Shown here: positions 48,653 through 59,827 of the stretch, one piece after another
Layout: every line of letters begins with the position of its first letter
How positions within the stretch are numbered: the first letter of the stretch is position 1
Origin: Bacillus sp. (in: firmicutes)
GTDB lineage: Bacteria > Bacillota > Bacilli > Bacillales > Cytobacillaceae
DNA: 64,000 nucleotides
Direction: 5' to 3'
NCBI GenBank assembly: GCA_031177865.1
Contig: JAPSKD010000001.1
Coordinates: 62,001 to 126,000 of the forward strand
Position numbers and translations under genes: made by a program
Notes under the pieces: model-generated
Told to the model about the DNA's origin: nothing
What the model saw: only the letters and a program-made list of their open reading frames with translations
Databases searched by the model: none

Positions 48653-49630
48653 TTGAAAAATCAGGTCAAATTATTACCGTATACCATTCAGTCAGTTGTG
48701 GGTCAGGCAAATGAAACACCAGAGGGAGTTCAATTGGTACAGGCACCTTCTTTATGGGAAGATAGCAGTCAGGGTGCAGGTGTTGTCATTGCAGTGATTG
48801 ATACTGGTATTGACACGTCTCATCCCGATCTAAAGGATCGAATTATTGCTGGACGGAATTTTACAGATGATTATAATGGGGACCCTGAAGTATTTGAAGA
48901 CAACAATGGCCATGGGACACATGTGTCAGGTACGATTGCGGCTAGTCTTAACAACGATGGAGTTGTAGGGGTTGCTCCAAAGGCTCAGATTTTAAGTTTA
49001 AAAGCTTTAACCGGAGAAGGGGCAGGTCAGTATGATTGGATCATCGATGCCATTCGCTATGCAATTGACTGGCAAGGACCTAACAATGAAAGAGTTCGTG
49101 TCATCTCTATGTCGCTAGGTGGGCCTCAAGATGTACCTGAAATGCATAAGGCCATTCAAGATGCAGTCCATCAAAACATATCTGTCGTTGTAGCAGCGGG
49201 GAATGAAGGAGATTCATTGGAGGATACATTTGAGTATGCTTACCCTGGTGCGTATAACGAAGTCATATCCGTAGGAGCTGTCAGTATGGATTTGCAGCTT
49301 GCACCATTTTCCAATACACATACAGAAATCGACCTTGTGGCTCCTGGGGTAGATGTCGTTTCCACGTATCCGGATAATCAATTTGCAAAACTAACAGGAA
49401 CTTCCATGGCGGCTCCACATGTTGCAGGTGCAATTGCTTTACTTATCAATCTAAGTGAAAAAGAATTTGACCGAACACTGAGCGAAGCAGAAGTCTATGC
49501 CCAACTCATTAGACGAACCGTACCTCTCGGCAACAGAAAAAGCTCCGAAGGAAATGGATTTCTTCTCCTTGACGTTGTTGAAAGGCTACATGACATGATT
49601 CCTGCATCAAACATGAATGTTACTCCTTAG
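48653..49630 (+). CDS. ispA: Intracellular subtilisin-like serine protease (IspA-type)
   Basis: [42 protein letters not shown]; no signal peptide; LLPYTIQ... N-terminus like ISP propeptides. Confidence 0.9.
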   Translation: MKNQVKLLPYTIQSVVGQANETPEGVQLVQAPSLWEDSSQGAGVVIAVIDTGIDTSHPDLKDRIIAGRNFTDDYNGDPEVFEDNNGHGTHVSGTIAASLNNDGVVGVAPKAQILSLKALTGEGAGQYDWIIDAIRYAIDWQGPNNERVRVISMSLGGPQDVPEMHKAIQDAVHQNISVVVAAGNEGDSLEDTFEYAYPGAYNEVISVGAVSMDLQLAPFSNTHTEIDLVAPGVDVVSTYPDNQFAKLTGTSMAAPHVAGAIALLINLSEKEFDRTLSEAEVYAQLIRRTVPLGNRKSSEGNGFLLLDVVERLHDMIPASNMNVTP

Positions 49631-49681
49631 GAATAGTGACTTTCTGAACGGTTTAAAAAGAAACCAGGAAAGGAGAACTAT

Positions 49682-50593
49682 ATGAATTCCACTAAGGATA
49701 AAGGTAAAAATGAATTTCCTGATGTAGAGGCCGTTTTGTTAGAGTTAAGGTTTAACAAAAGGAGATTTGAGAGCGAAAAAGAGTATTATGACGTAGAACA
49801 AGACAAGCAGTTCATCAAAGATTATTATTGTACGATTAATTTTAATCTTGAGGATAAAAAAGAGTTGTATATACAACTCAGTCAGTTAATAACGAAAACA
49901 CATGTAAATCAGTTAGCTTATAATGCTAAAACCCGGGACCTTCTTTATACACGGGTAGACCTACATGTGGACGGAACCTTGAAGAGCATCTATTCTGGAA
50001 AGGAAAAGGATCCTGAACAAGTCGTGAAAGAAGATTATGAATCTGACAGAAAAAGAAAAGAAGCTCATGAAGTGTTGCTAAAAAGAAACTTGAATAATGA
50101 TGACTTTCAGCATGCAGTGGCTACTATTCATCAGGAAAATATGTTTAATTGCGAACATGTAGTCCCACAGTCATGGTTTCACGAGGATAATCCGATGAGA
50201 GGGGATCTGCATCATCTTTTTACATGTGAAAAAGATTGTAATTCAGCAAGATCCAATTATCCTTATTTTGATTTTGTTGATTATCCACCAAAAGTGGCAA
50301 CGGAAGCAATTAGAGACCATTGCGGGAAATATGAAGAGGGGAAGTTTGAGCCTGAAAGTGGGAAGGGTGAGGTTGCAAGAGCAACATTGTACTTTTTGTT
50401 ACGATATCCGGGAGAAATTAGTCGATATCATAAGAAAGATGTTGAAATGTTACTAAACTGGCATCGTGAACATAAAGTATCAATATATGAAAAGCATCGT
50501 AACAAAGAGATTTTCCATATTCAAAAAAACAGAAATCCATTAATCGATTTTCCGCAACTTGCAGATAAAATTGATTTTATGTCGGGGTATTAA
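49682..50593 (+). CDS. Endonuclease I family nuclease without signal peptide
   Basis: NCEHVVPQSWF...GDLHHLF...NSARSNYPYFDF motif. Confidence 0.85.
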   Translation: MNSTKDKGKNEFPDVEAVLLELRFNKRRFESEKEYYDVEQDKQFIKDYYCTINFNLEDKKELYIQLSQLITKTHVNQLAYNAKTRDLLYTRVDLHVDGTLKSIYSGKEKDPEQVVKEDYESDRKRKEAHEVLLKRNLNNDDFQHAVATIHQENMFNCEHVVPQSWFHEDNPMRGDLHHLFTCEKDCNSARSNYPYFDFVDYPPKVATEAIRDHCGKYEEGKFEPESGKGEVARATLYFLLRYPGEISRYHKKDVEMLLNWHREHKVSIYEKHRNKEIFHIQKNRNPLIDFPQLADKIDFMSGY

Positions 50594-50636
50594 CACTAAA
50601 GGACATGTCGCATTTTAGACTGAATACTTACCGAAT

Positions 50637-50676
50637 TGAAGGCACACTTATAAAAAGATGTGTCTTTTTTTGTGCC
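50637..50676 (+). terminator. Rho-independent terminator-like structure
   Basis: AGGCACAC...GTGTCTTTTTTTGTGCC. Confidence 0.5.
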
Positions 50677-50762
50677 AGAGGGTGCTACTAAACCTCTTTT
50701 ATCTCAAAAAATAAGCAATATGGAAATGACCATAATGCTTAATAATCCCTATTATAGTTGGG

Positions 50763-51026
50763 TCATGTTTTATACATTTTTGTTTTTAGTAACCTAAAGG
50801 ATTTTCGGACAATTCCCATTATATCCATATTACCTTTTACGGGCTCGTATTCTGCTTCGAATTGATCTCTATCACAAGGGTATTGTTCTCCGTCTTTATC
50901 TGTGATCAAATAATCCCCAGGGAGCCCCTTCATTGAACCATTCGATGTCTCAATTGTAATCGATCGTGTAAGCTTCACAGCTTCAACAACAATCGGCTTT
51001 TTCCTATACTTAGGCAACAGTATCAA
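50763..51026 (-). CDS. Small PGDYL-motif hypothetical protein
   Basis: YRKKPIVVEAVKLT...LPGDYLITDKDGEQYPCDRDQFEAEYEPV. Confidence 0.6.
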   Translation of the reverse strand: MILLPKYRKKPIVVEAVKLTRSITIETSNGSMKGLPGDYLITDKDGEQYPCDRDQFEAEYEPVKGNMDIMGIVRKSFRLLKTKMYKT

Positions 51027-51184
51027 CCACCTTTACCTTACATTACTAGCCTATGCAAAAACGGACAAATGTGTATAGGCGATGGGACACAGGTCCCTTG
51101 TCTCAATGTTTGTTTAGGAACAATTCTTATCCAATTAGAAACAGACAGTGGAGATATCACAGCAACTAGTCCGGAAAATCAAAA

Positions 51185-51226
51185 GCCGATCATACTAGTT
51201 TGACTTTAAGACTAGTATATATCGGC
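51185..51226. terminator. Terminator hairpin between flanking genes
   Basis: AGCCGATcATACTAGT-ttgactttaag-ACTAGTATataTCGGCT. Confidence 0.7.
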
Positions 51227-51250
51227 TTATTTGTTTGCTTTCAAATTAAA

Positions 51251-51613
51251 TTATTTATTTAAAATGCTTTCCTCTAAAACCTCTGATTTATCACCATAAA
51301 CTTTGATAATATGCGTTTCTCCCCAAGCACATAAAGAATCTAAGATGCCTTCTAAACTTTTTCCGTACTCACTTAATTGGTACTCCACTTTTGGTGGGAC
51401 TTGATTGTAAACAATTCGGTCAATGACTCTATCTTCTTCAAGTTCTCTTAGTTGCTGCGTAAGCATTTTTTGAGTGATATTGGGCATAAGTCTTTTTAAT
51501 TCGCTCGTCCGTTTTTTCCCATGTGTAAGATGGCAAAGGATGACACATTTCCACTTACCACCGATAACCTCTAATGTCGCTTCAACTGATATATTATATT
51601 TCTTTTTTTCCAT
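51251..51613 (-). CDS. HxlR family transcriptional regulator (YtcD-like)
   Basis: VIGGKWKCVILCHLTHGKKRTSELKRLMPNITQKMLTQQLRELEEDRVI. Confidence 0.92.
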   Translation of the reverse strand: MEKKKYNISVEATLEVIGGKWKCVILCHLTHGKKRTSELKRLMPNITQKMLTQQLRELEEDRVIDRIVYNQVPPKVEYQLSEYGKSLEGILDSLCAWGETHIIKVYGDKSEVLEESILNK

Positions 51614-51637
51614 AACTTTTTCCTCCTGCCTATAGGA

Positions 51638-51695
51638 ACTAAAAAGTACCTATAACACTTTTTAGTATCTATATTACAAAAAAGTACGTACTTTT
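51638..51695. promoter_or_regulatory. Putative HxlR operators in the divergent intergenic region
   Basis: ACTAAAAAGT-n9-ACTTTTTAGT (51638-51666) and AAAAGTACGTACTTTT (51680-51695). Confidence 0.65.
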
Positions 51696-51784
51696 CATTT
51701 TAAAACCTATCACACATAATAACTTTGTCGGCCGATCATACTAGTTATTCATTTATTTCATACGAACAAAGAGGAGGATACATC

Positions 51785-52999
51785 GTGGCTAAAGGAAACA
51801 TCTCAAGTACACTTGCATTACTTGCCCTAGCAGTTAGTGCTTTTGCGATAGGCACAACTGAATTTATCAGCGTAGGTTTATTACCACTTATAGCTGCGGA
51901 TTTAAACATTCCAGTAACCACTGCCGGGTTAACTGTATCGATATATGCTTTAGGAGTAACATTTGGAGCACCTATTTTAACGTCCCTAACATCAAAAATG
52001 TCTCGTAAAACGCTCTTACTTTGGATCATGATTGTTTTTATTATTGGCAATAGCCTTGCTGCAATCTCAACTACAATCGAATTATTATTAGTCGCCCGAG
52101 TAATATCTGCCTTTTCTCATGGTGTTTTCATGTCAATCGGTTCTACAATCGCTGCTGATTTAGTTCCTGAAAATCGCAGAGCGAGTGCCATTTCCATTAT
52201 GTTTACCGGGCTTACAATCGCCACTGTTACCGGTGTTCCATTTGGGACGTTTATTGGACAACAACTTGGGTGGAGAGCAGCATTTCTCGTAATTATTATT
52301 ACTGGGATCATTGCTTTCATTGCAAATAGCATTTTAGTTCCATCCAACCTACGAAAAGGTGTAAAAACAACCTTTCGAGATCAGCTTAAACTCGTAAAAA
52401 ATGGTCGTTTATTACTTATCTTCACTATTACAGCTTTAGGGTATGGTGGAACATTTGTTGTTTTCACTTTCTTATCACCATTACTCCAAAATATAACGGG
52501 TTATAAAGAAGAATCTGTCGCGCTTATTTTACTCATTTATGGTGTTGCAATTGCAATTGGGAATATGATTGGTGGAAAACTATCAAATCAAAATCCAGTT
52601 CGCGCATTGTTTTATATGTTTATTGTACAAGCAGTCGTTTTATTTACTTTGTTGTTCACGGCTCCATTTAAAATTGCAGGGCTACTTACCATCCTTATCA
52701 TGGGATTATTTGCCTTCATGAATGTGCCAGGGTTACAAGTTTATGTTGTAATGCTAGCAGAGCGTTTTGTGCCAAGTGCAGTTGACGTAGCATCTGCAAT
52801 CAATATTGCGGCATTTAACGCAGGGATTGCCATCGGCTCCTATATAGGTGGGCTAATAACTGATTCAATCGGTCTGATTCACACCTCGTGGATCGGCGCT
52901 CTAATGGTATTAATTGCTGCTGTTCTAGCAGGTGTTAGTGCAATTTTAGAACGAAAAGATCAAATAAATATAACAAAATATAATAGTTTTAATAGATAA
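51785..52999 (+). CDS. MFS transporter (YtbD/AraJ-like), GTG start
   Basis: ALAVSAFAIGTTEFISVGLLPLIAADL; GAGGAGG RBS. Confidence 0.92.
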   Translation: MAKGNISSTLALLALAVSAFAIGTTEFISVGLLPLIAADLNIPVTTAGLTVSIYALGVTFGAPILTSLTSKMSRKTLLLWIMIVFIIGNSLAAISTTIELLLVARVISAFSHGVFMSIGSTIAADLVPENRRASAISIMFTGLTIATVTGVPFGTFIGQQLGWRAAFLVIIITGIIAFIANSILVPSNLRKGVKTTFRDQLKLVKNGRLLLIFTITALGYGGTFVVFTFLSPLLQNITGYKEESVALILLIYGVAIAIGNMIGGKLSNQNPVRALFYMFIVQAVVLFTLLFTAPFKIAGLLTILIMGLFAFMNVPGLQVYVVMLAERFVPSAVDVASAINIAAFNAGIAIGSYIGGLITDSIGLIHTSWIGALMVLIAAVLAGVSAILERKDQINITKYNSFNR

Positions 53000-53024
53000 A
53001 TATGCTATTTGGAGGTTTTAGATA

Positions 53025-53867
53025 ATGGCAAAACATTTACAAGATACAACAACATTGCATAACGGTGTAAAAATGCCTTGGTTTGGTATTGGAGTTTTTA
53101 AAGTAGAAGAGGGGCCTGAATTGGTTAACGCAGTAAAAACAGCAATTAAAAATGGGTATCGCAGTGTGGACACAGCGGCGATTTATGAGAACGAAGAAGG
53201 TGTAGGAACAGGAATTAAAGAAGGTCTCGAAGAAGCACAAATTTCTCGAGAGGAACTATTTGTGACTTCTAAAGTTTGGAATGAAGATTTAGGATACGAA
53301 TCAACTTTAGCTGCTTATGAAAACAGTTTACAGAAACTTGGATTAGAGTATTTAGATTTATACCTCATTCATTGGCCTGTTGAGGGTAAATTTAAAGAGG
53401 CTTGGAGAGCTCTTGAAACTCTTTACAAAGAAGGGCAACTAAAAGCAATAGGGGTAAGTAATTTTCAAATTCACCATCTTGAAGAACTCATGAAAGATGC
53501 TGAAATTAAACCTATGATCAATCAAGTAGAATACCATCCTCGATTATCTCAAAAAGATTTACATGAATTTTGCAAGCGAAATGGTATCCAACTCGAAGCA
53601 TGGTCACCATTAATGCAAGGTCAGTTGCTAGATAATGATATTCTGCATGAAATAGCGCGTAAGCATAATAAATCAGTTGCCCAAATTATCCTGCGTTGGG
53701 ATCTGCAAAATGGGGTTGTTACCATTCCAAAGTCTACAAAAGAACATCGAATTATTGAAAATGCGAATGTCTTTGACTTTGAATTAACGAATGAGGAACT
53801 GGAAGTTATTCATGGACTGAATCAAAATCTTCGTGTTGGGCCAGACCCAGACAATTTTGATTTTTGA
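53025..53867 (+). CDS. Aldo/keto reductase (YtbE-like)
   Basis: GYRSVDTAAIYENEEGVG, LDLYLIHWP, IPKSTKEHRIIENANVFDFEL. Confidence 0.93.
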   Translation: MAKHLQDTTTLHNGVKMPWFGIGVFKVEEGPELVNAVKTAIKNGYRSVDTAAIYENEEGVGTGIKEGLEEAQISREELFVTSKVWNEDLGYESTLAAYENSLQKLGLEYLDLYLIHWPVEGKFKEAWRALETLYKEGQLKAIGVSNFQIHHLEELMKDAEIKPMINQVEYHPRLSQKDLHEFCKRNGIQLEAWSPLMQGQLLDNDILHEIARKHNKSVAQIILRWDLQNGVVTIPKSTKEHRIIENANVFDFELTNEELEVIHGLNQNLRVGPDPDNFDF

Positions 53868-53984
53868 TTCTTAAAAACAAGGGAATAGGAAATGTCTATG
53901 ACTGCCTATATTAAGTGGATTTTATTTTCAATTCTGGACATTTTAAGATAGTATAAATAATTCAGTTCGAGGTGAAGTTCACTT

Positions 53985-54476
53985 ATGGCATCAAGACGAC
54001 ACGTTGTATTTAACTTAGCGATGATCATCATTCCATGGTTATCTTTACTATTTGTAGGTAAGCACCGCATCAAACGATATTCTTTAGCGAGTATTATCGT
54101 AACTATATTTGAAATTTTAAATCATATAATTGGACACAAACGGAAATTTTGGCTGTTTTATGATAAGCCAAAATCATTTCTAAGGGATGAACTACCTTTT
54201 GATATTGGGCCATATTTTCCAATGTCGATCTGGCTCCTTCGATTTTCGTTTGGAAACTTTAAAATGTATGTGTTCCTGAATGCAATCGCTCATGCGGTTT
54301 TTGCGTTTTTGTTCATGCCTTTTCTCAAAAAAATTAAAATCCTCCGTTTACATCGGTTATCTTATTTTCAGTTCTTTCTATATATACACTACAAAGCATA
54401 TTTATTATATGGACTACAGTTTTTGGTGGAAAAAGTACGTCGTCCGAAGATTGAATGGAATAGATTCCTTAACTAA
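53985..54476 (+). CDS. CBO0543-like small membrane protein, hypothetical
   Basis: 163 aa, multiple hydrophobic segments. Confidence 0.5.
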   Translation: MASRRHVVFNLAMIIIPWLSLLFVGKHRIKRYSLASIIVTIFEILNHIIGHKRKFWLFYDKPKSFLRDELPFDIGPYFPMSIWLLRFSFGNFKMYVFLNAIAHAVFAFLFMPFLKKIKILRLHRLSYFQFFLYIHYKAYLLYGLQFLVEKVRRPKIEWNRFLN

Positions 54477-54482
54477 AATTAT

Positions 54483-54514
54483 AAAAAGCTCAGAGCATAT
54501 GCCTGAGCTTTTTT
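54483..54514 (+). terminator. Rho-independent terminator
   Basis: AAAAAGCTCAG-agcatatgc-CTGAGCTTTTTT. Confidence 0.8.
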
Positions 54515-54624
54515 AACTAATTCCTCAAAACACCACAATTTCCCATCTTGATGAAATATTCTTGCAAAAAGAAGTATATAATGAAACTATGTATTTGAAC
54601 GAACTGAAAAATAAGGTGATCTAA

Positions 54625-56584
54625 ATGAAAGAAAAATTAACGGTTTTGAAGGATCGGTTGAATGACATTAGTCGACGAAATCGGTCCATTCGTATGTTAA
54701 AGGTATATAACAAATATAATTTCGACTTGAGCGAAGTAGGTAAACTCAACAAAAATCCTCAAGATATCTTAGATGCGCTGATTAAAAATAGTCGGAACGT
54801 TGAACTAGTGAAGCAGAACGTAAATGAGGAAGAATCTTTGCTTTTGTCTGGGAAATTGACAACCCTTTACCGGAATTTGAAGTCAATTGAGGACGAAACG
54901 GGTTTATACGATTTATATATTGGTTATCCGTTCATAAGTGGTGCGATGCTGGATGGAACGTACATCCGGTGCTTACGAAGATTGGAACGGAAGAGTTTCA
55001 TCGATTACGCACAAGGTTTAAGGATCTTTTAGAAGAAAAGAAAGAACTTTCAGCTAAAGTCTTGCAAAATCGCTTAATAAAAGCCCTTGGCTCAGTGAAG
55101 GAACAGCATTCTAAAACGATAAAGGACATTACTTACCAAACAGGGAAGAAACGACAAATCTGGCCAGTTCGAAAGCTTGTAAAAAAGTATGCTCAAGAAG
55201 GTTTATTAGATGTACTACCCGTTTGGCTTGTTTCTCCTGAGACATCGTCAGCGATTTTTCCGTTAGGCAAGGATTTGTTTGATCTGGTTATTTTTGATGA
55301 AGCCTCAAAGTTAACGGTTGAAAATGGGATTCCATCTGTCTACAGGGTATCTAAAGTCATTATTGCCGGGGATGAAAAGCAATTACCGCCAAGAATTTGT
55401 TTAAGGGTGGTATCCAAATTGATGAAGATGATGTTGATGAGGACGATATGTTCGTTTCAGAAAGTCTTTTAAATCTTGCAAAACGAGTGTTTCCGAGTAA
55501 AATGCTGCAATGGCATTATCGTTCTAAGTCTGAGGAACTGATTAATTTTTCAAACCATGCCTATTACAATGGTAATATTCAAATCGCGCCAAACGTGGAA
55601 CATCTGAAGAATCCAGCGGCAATTCATTGGCGGAAAGTCGATGGCAAGTGGATTAATCAGTGTAATGAGGTTGAAGCAAAAGAAGTTGTCCTTTTATTGA
55701 AGGAATTACTTCAAAAGGATGCGACCCGTTCGATTGGAATCATAAGCTTTAACGCGAAACAACAGGATAAAATTCTTGATTATATCGATATGCTAGCCGA
55801 GGAAGATGAAGAATTTAATACCTTGTATCATCAGGTCATGGGTAAGGATTTGGATGAACAAATTTTTGTGAAAAATATCGAAAACGTACAGGGTGATGAG
55901 CGGGATATTATCATTTTTTCGGTTGGATATGCGAAAGCTGAAAATGGCAGAGTCTATAATCGTTTTGGCCCGCTTGGACAGCAGGGGGGAGAAAACCGCC
56001 TGAATGTGGCGGTAACTCGTTCCAAAGAAGCGATCTATGTTGTATCGAGTATTGAACCGAATGAACTGGACGTATCAAAAACGAAAAATGTCGGACCAAA
56101 GTATTTTAAAAGTTATTTAGAGTACGCGCAGGCTGTTTCGAATCTACAGAAAGAGAGAATCGGAGCTGTCCTTTCAGAACTGAATGAAGAGATGAACACA
56201 CAACGACAAGAAAAGGCTCTTCATTTTGATTCACCATTTGAAACACAAGTGTATGAACAATTAACGGAAATGGGATATAAAGTCGATACACAAGTCGGCT
56301 TGTCCAATTATCGGATTGACTTAGCCGTGGTGCATCCTGAAAATGAGTCGAGGTATATTCTCGGAATTGAATGTGATGGGGCGATGTATCATAGCTCACC
56401 ATCTGCGAAAGAAAGAGATGTGTACCGACAAAAATTCCTCGAAAACAAAGGCTGGACCATCCACCGTATCTGGAGCCGAAACTGGTGGAAAAACCCAAGC
56501 GCTGAACTCGAGGAAGTCGACCAACTCATCAAGCAAATTCTCGAGAAAGAGAAAAACCATAAAAATGTCCAACAAATGATGTAG
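54625..56584 (+). pseudogene. Decayed DUF4011-helicase-nuclease (Hhe-like) gene: three fragments, internal deletion and frameshift
   Basis: Frag 1 LYIGYPFISGAMLDGTYIR; deletion junction ~55005; frag 2 DLVIFDEASKL (Walker B), AGDEKQLPP; frameshift ~55391; frag 3 helicase C-terminal motifs and DUF559/Vsr-like nuclease GIECDGAMYHSSPSAKERDVYRQKFLENKGWTIHRIWSRNWW. Confidence 0.85.
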
Positions 56585-56606
56585 TGGGGGCCACTGTACC
56601 AATAGA

Positions 56607-56646
56607 AAAAAATCCCTTCTGTGCGGTTTACAGAAGGGTTTTTTTA
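56607..56646. terminator. Bidirectional terminator
   Basis: AATCCCTTCTGT-gcggttt-ACAGAAGGGTTTTTTT. Confidence 0.8.
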
Positions 56647-56669
56647 TGTTATCAGCCTTTATTCAACAA

Positions 56670-58889
<2,220 letters not shown>

Positions 58890-59309
58890 TTACATCTCTC
58901 CTTCGTGAAAAATTAGTAAATTTATTATTTCATCTAGTTTAAGAAACTAAGATGTTACTAATAACTTTAATGAGATTGTTACAATAGAAAATGGGCTAAA
59001 TTGAAAGAAACATAGACTTTTAGATTTCTAGAACATCAGGACTATTATATTAAGATGTATAGCTAATTATGATAGATAGATTAATCCAAACAATGAAGTC
59101 TTATCATAGAGGAGGGTAAAATTATGTAAAGAACATGTATAAGTATCGCAAGAAAGAACTAATATTTTGTATATTTCCATTATAATGACAATGAATAAGG
59201 GAAGGCAAGTTATAAGCCTTAGGGAAGTTGGTTTTGTATATTACCCTTAATTGAAAACTTGACATTAATTATTGTCTTTGTTCGAATAAGGGGACAATTT
59301 TAGCTGTTT

Positions 59310-59670
59310 TGAAAGTGGATATTCCTTTTTTTGGAACTTTCGAATGGTTTTATAATGCCAAACTATATAAAAGCATTCGGAATTCATTTTTACGTATGCT
59401 TTTATCGCTTTTTTACTTAAAAATGATACGTAAATGGAAAGTTTTTGAATTTGTTGTCTCTATTAAAAGTATTTATTCCTTTTCTTGGAATTTGCGAATG
59501 GTTTTAGATTGCCAAACTATATGAATGCATACGCATTTCTATTTTTCGAATGTTTTTATCGCATTTTCAACCACAAACGATACACAAATGGATAGTTTTT
59601 ACAATTGTCTTCTTTTAAGGAATTTTCTAATGACTTTATACTATTAAACTATATAAATGCATACATGCTG
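59310..59670. repeat. Degenerate noncoding tandem repeat, ~155 bp unit, two full and one partial copy
   Basis: Recurring ggaa-ttt-cgaatggtttta-attgccaaactatat-aatgcat...tatcgc-ttt...aacgatac-aaatgga-agttttt blocks. Confidence 0.7.
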
Positions 59671-59692
59671 AAAATACACTGGAAATCCAAAA

Positions 59693-59742
59693 TGCAAAAG
59701 CTTGGGGTTTCGAAAATTCCCTCAAGCTTTTTGTGGTTTATT
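59693..59742. terminator. Rho-independent terminator-like hairpin
   Basis: AAGCTTGGGG-tttcgaaaatt-CCCTCAAGCTTTTT. Confidence 0.65.
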
Positions 59743-59827
59743 TACATTGTAATTTATATAACTAATCCGTATATTATTTAACCTGTGATGTTGAATTTTC
59801 TCCACGTTATCTGAATTACTTCAACGA

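Noticed and set aside
54625-56584. Active defence island
   Set aside because: The single recognisable defence-type gene is broken and no other defence genes are adjacent
59309-59524. 71-aa ORF near katG
   Set aside because: Spans noncoding tandem repeat units; the repeated blocks do not preserve its frame
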